Assembly: GCA_024279935.1 (NCBI GenBank)
Contig: JAJRQZ010000076.1
Coordinates: 44,493-108,492, forward strand
Length of the DNA stretch: 64,000 bases
Direction: 5' to 3'
From: Bacteroidota bacterium
GTDB taxonomy: Bacteria > Bacteroidota > Bacteroidia > Bacteroidales > F082
This document shows, piece after piece, positions 62,607 to 64,000 of the stretch. The notes under the pieces are model-generated. The model was given only the letters and a program-made list of their open reading frames with translations, was not told the origin of the DNA and did not search any database. How positions within the stretch are numbered: position 1 is the first letter of the stretch; every line of letters begins with the position of its first letter. The translations under genes were made by a program, and so were the position numbers.

Positions 62607-64000
62607 ATGAAAAGCATTTTGATCAGCCTGCTGATAGCAACTTATGTAAGCGCATTTACACAAGGGGTGTCTTTTGAGGCACATTCCATCGACGATTCTT
62701 TTGGAAGCCCTGCAGGGATTTTTGTAAGCGATCTGGACAATGACAACAAACCTGATGTAATAAGTGCCGGAATGGATTCCGATTTAATAGCGTGGTGGAA
62801 AAACGAGGGAGGGCAACCGCTTTCCTGGTCAAAGCAAATTATCGACAGTGGTTTTGCGGGCGCCATTTCAGTTTCCACCGGTGATATTGACGGCGATGGC
62901 CTCACGGATGTATTGGGCGCTGCTTACTATGGCCATGAACTTGCCTGGTGGCAAAATGATGGTGGCCAGCCCGTGCAATGGACAAAGCACCCCATTAAAA
63001 CCTCTTTTGCGCAAGCCCATGAAATCATGTCCATCGACCTGGACGACGACGGTGATTTGGACGTGCTTGGCGTTTCGGCCGGGCAGGGCAAGATCAGTTG
63101 GTTCGAAAACGATGGGCTTTCACCAATAACCTGGACAGAGCATGTTGTTACGACGGGCTTTCAAGGCGCCAGGTCAGTAGATGCCAGGGATATTGACGGG
63201 GATGGTGATATTGACCTCTCAGGGGCGGCTTTGTTGGACAACGAAATTAGTTGGTGGAGAAACGATGGGGGGACCCCAATTGTGTTTACCCAGATCACGA
63301 TCAATTCGTCATTTACCTACGCCCATAAGGTTGTTATTGCAGATATGGACAACGATGGTAAGCAAGATATTTTGGGAACGGCCTATAACGCCGGGGTGAG
63401 CTGGTGGAAAAATGAGGGGACAGATACAGTGATATGGACCAAACAATTTGTTGGATACTATTCTTCGGCCGTGACTGGACGAGCGATTGATATCGATAAT
63501 GACAACGACCTTGATATTGTTTGTGCCGCACAGACCAATAGTGGGAAAATCGGGCTTTGGTACAACGATGGCGCGTTTCCTATTGATTGGGACTACAATC
63601 TGATAGAAAACAACTTTGCCGAAACATGGCCATTGCATTATGGCGATCTTGATGATGATGGCGATATCGACCTTGTGTGCGGCGGTAATGCGGCCAATGA
63701 AATAAGGTGGTACGAAAACGACTTGATGGAACCCGTATCGGTTGAGGGTTATGACCGAACGAGCAAAAAAATTAAGTTAAGCCCAAACCCGTGTAAAAAT
63801 CACCTTTTTATACAATTACCTGATGAAACAAGTTTCCCATTGAAAGTTGACCTGTTCGGTATGGCAGGAAACCGCCTGAAAACCACTAGTTTAAGGCTGG
63901 GCGTTGATGAGGTCGATATTTCTTCTCTCAAGGAAGGGGCATATTTAATAAAGGTAAATACTACCCAAGGAGCATTTTTCAATAAAATAATTAAGATAAA
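62607..64000 (+). CDS. FG-GAP/VCBS repeat protein with type IX secretion sorting domain, 3' end cut
   Basis: Runs open to the window end; 464 codons are visible and only a few residues are probably missing. Signal peptide MKSILISLLIATYVSAFTQG. Seven FG-GAP/VCBS repeats with calcium-type loops follow: DLDNDNKPD, DIDGDGLTD, DLDDDGDLD, DIDGDGDID, DMDNDGKQD, DIDNDNDLD, DLDDDGDID, each followed by a WW-K/R-N-E/D-G strand; seven suit a seven-bladed propeller. The C-terminal about 80 residues (KLSPNPCKNHLFIQL to ISSLKEGAYLIKV) form a type A sorting domain, so the protein should be exported by the T9SS and held at or released from the surface. Confidence 0.92.
   Translation, partial: MKSILISLLIATYVSAFTQGVSFEAHSIDDSFGSPAGIFVSDLDNDNKPDVISAGMDSDLIAWWKNEGGQPLSWSKQIIDSGFAGAISVSTGDIDGDGLTDVLGAAYYGHELAWWQNDGGQPVQWTKHPIKTSFAQAHEIMSIDLDDDGDLDVLGVSAGQGKISWFENDGLSPITWTEHVVTTGFQGARSVDARDIDGDGDIDLSGAALLDNEISWWRNDGGTPIVFTQITINSSFTYAHKVVIADMDNDGKQDILGTAYNAGVSWWKNEGTDTVIWTKQFVGYYSSAVTGRAIDIDNDNDLDIVCAAQTNSGKIGLWYNDGAFPIDWDYNLIENNFAETWPLHYGDLDDDGDIDLVCGGNAANEIRWYENDLMEPVSVEGYDRTSKKIKLSPNPCKNHLFIQLPDETSFPLKVDLFGMAGNRLKTTSLRLGVDEVDISSLKEGAYLIKVNTTQGAFFNKIIKI

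Overview
This is a contiguous chromosomal segment from a member of the Bacteroidota, probably a Bacteroidales/Marinilabiliales-type organism rather than a gut Bacteroides. The evidence is several-fold. Many genes carry a Bacteroidota-type -7 promoter element (TAnnTTTG, often with a TTG about 19-20 bases upstream). There is a type IX secretion sorting domain, a GldA-like ATPase, a glsB-glsA glycine-lipid pair, DUF4837 and DUF2147 proteins, and a SAM-II riboswitch in front of metK. No rRNA, prophage, CRISPR array or intact insertion sequence was seen. The two end genes, a flavodoxin and an FG-GAP protein, run off the window.

Layout. 1-4.6 kb: flavodoxin, a LysM lytic transglycosylase and small secreted or lipoproteins. 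4.7-12.2 kb: a self-contained efflux operon (tetR, tolC, hlyD, a DUF2147 gene, two ABC ATPases, two ABC-2 permeases) with a promoter and an inverted-repeat operator at its head. 12.9-24.1 kb: a minus-strand menaquinone locus (menI, menF, menD, menB, menA, menC, menE) into which two mevalonate-pathway genes, mevalonate kinase and diphosphomevalonate decarboxylase, are interleaved, so that ring synthesis and prenyl-donor supply sit together. Between the two mevalonate genes are two blocks of a 117-bp tandem repeat on either side of a GxxExxY (PD-(D/E)XK-like) gene. 24.2-31 kb: an 8-bp minisatellite, a receiver-kinase, a very large hybrid kinase and a ComM-like AAA protein. 31-41 kb: gldA, metK with its riboswitch, an unusual multi-OB/S1-like protein, hutU, mmdA plus biotin carrier, engB and a cold-shock gene. 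41-47.3 kb: beta-mannosidase, glsA-glsB, an ECF sigma factor and a glycosyltransferase. 47.5-48.9 kb: an accessory gap with a 28-bp tandem repeat and a vapBC module bounded by inverted repeats next to an attC-like palindrome. 49-59.8 kb: tgt, an LptF/G permease, GH53, nitrilase, purL, a CDF transporter, trxB and a small lipoprotein. 59.8-60.5 kb: a strongly structured leader, tRNA-Pro(GGG), and a REP/MITE-like element. 60.6-64 kb: a LytS/LytTR two-component pair beside a 7-repeat FG-GAP protein with a T9SS sorting signal.

Two otherwise well-conserved genes are interrupted. menC and menE look like one continuous fusion gene split by a -1 frameshift at an A6 run. mmdA carries an amber codon exactly where a conserved tryptophan is expected. 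The observations I rate highest are the 117-bp repeat/nuclease unit, the menC-menE frameshift, the vapBC cassette, the structured RNA before tRNA-Pro, and the paired 21-bp-spaced direct repeats that may be LytTR sites driving the FG-GAP gene.
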